From positions 207,486 through 271,485 of the forward strand of contig NZ_JAFCJT010000007.1 in NCBI RefSeq assembly GCF_018130785.1: a DNA stretch of 64,000 nucleotides. Direction: 5' to 3'. Each line of letters begins with the position of its first letter. Position 1 is the first letter of the stretch. A model generated the notes under the pieces. The model made no database searches. It worked only from the letters and a program-made list of their open reading frames with translations, and was not told the origin of the DNA. Below are positions 63,554 through 64,000 of this stretch, in pieces. A program made the translations under genes and the position numbers. Source of the DNA: Bradyrhizobium liaoningense (lineage in GTDB: Bacteria; Pseudomonadota; Alphaproteobacteria; Rhizobiales; Xanthobacteraceae).

Positions 63554-64000
63554 CAAATCGGCTGAAATCCATAGGCCTCGGCCCGTAGGAGCGGCGGCGC
63601 CTGTGGCCCGGAGGCCGTCCGCGTCAAGGGCGAGGCAGGGGTGATTAGCCGGGCGATCGTGGCCTTTCGGCAGGCGGAATGTTGCTGGATGTAAACAGAT
63701 GTTGCCTGGCATCTCGGCGCCGGTGGGCTGCCCATCGAGCAAAACACCAGGCATCCCCGGCCCGGGTCGGTGTCAAGCCGCGCGGATGAAAATATTCCAC
63801 TTTACCGAAATTCGGATTTGTCGTATGTGTCGCCCATCCCGGCTCATCCTTGAGGGGCGATCTTGTGTCGTCACTGTCGCGAGCCGGGCTTGCGGTGGAC
63901 GCGGCAGCGTCGGGCGCGAAAGATAGGGCAGGGCGGATTGCTCTCCGTGAGCCCAAAACGTCGCGCCGGATGAACGGCGCTGCTAGGCTTCGTCTCGCCT
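63554..64000. other. Upstream region of the efflux operon, no gene seen
   Basis: 447 bp to the window end. It should contain the promoter of the outer-membrane factor-macA-macB operon. Open frames on either strand (such as + 63699-63926) have Arg/Cys-rich, unprotein-like composition. An AT-richer stretch lies at 63784-63825. No repeat or terminator identified. Confidence 0.5.

Noticed and set aside
63554..64000. Possible dispersed repeat or gene fragment at the right edge
   Set aside because: The wording looked vaguely familiar from Bradyrhizobium intergenic DNA, but I can show no inverted repeat, frame or boundary.

Overview
The window is GC-rich chromosomal DNA of an alphaproteobacterium, most likely Bradyrhizobium or a close relative. 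The evidence is the Bradyrhizobium-type porin, the CheB-CheR-PAS-HWE kinase, the abundance of Tat signal peptides, and an intergenic palindromic element of a kind I recall from that genus. No rRNA, tRNA, CRISPR array, phage or insertion sequence is visible.

Region 1 (1-13.2 kb) is an island of exported proteins on the + strand. It holds a formylglycine-generating enzyme translationally coupled to a Tat-exported sulfatase, a HAD hydrolase, a DUF3300 protein, a second large sulfatase with a lectin-like tail, a DUF1254/DUF1214 protein, a DUF3302 plus small membrane protein plus HlyD adaptor operon, an MltF-like lytic transglycosylase and an HdeA-like protein. Region 2 (13.3-27.4 kb) is signalling: a Cache-type adenylate cyclase, a cation/proton antiporter, a PAS histidine kinase, a porin with its terminator, two candidate tiny membrane proteins, a single-domain response regulator, a CheB-like esterase, a CheB-CheR-PAS-HWE hybrid and a Crp/Fnr regulator. 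A BisC-type molybdoenzyme follows.

Region 3 (30.2-55.4 kb) is a detoxification and stress island governed by unusual regulators. It contains three paralogous 946-959 aa proteins with an OmpR-type winged helix, a STAND/NB-ARC-like ATPase and a helical-repeat tail, plus AraC and TetR regulators. The structural genes are a pair of paralogous uncharacterised proteins, a DJ-1/PfpI protein, two alpha/beta hydrolases, a VOC protein, an enoyl-CoA hydratase, OsmC, a cupin, MsrA, EmrAB-type efflux and an aldo/keto reductase. The most notable observation is a 20-bp double box (consensus CCTAACAACNNMTAACGAGC, two 10-bp half-sites) upstream of six transcription units here. It is always in the same orientation and always about 19 bp ahead of a -10-like hexamer, which suggests an undescribed local regulon driven by a tandem-binding winged-helix activator.

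Region 4 (55.4-64 kb) encodes an MFS transporter, an OmpR/EnvZ-type two-component system and a complete MacA-MacB-outer membrane factor efflux operon, all on the - strand.
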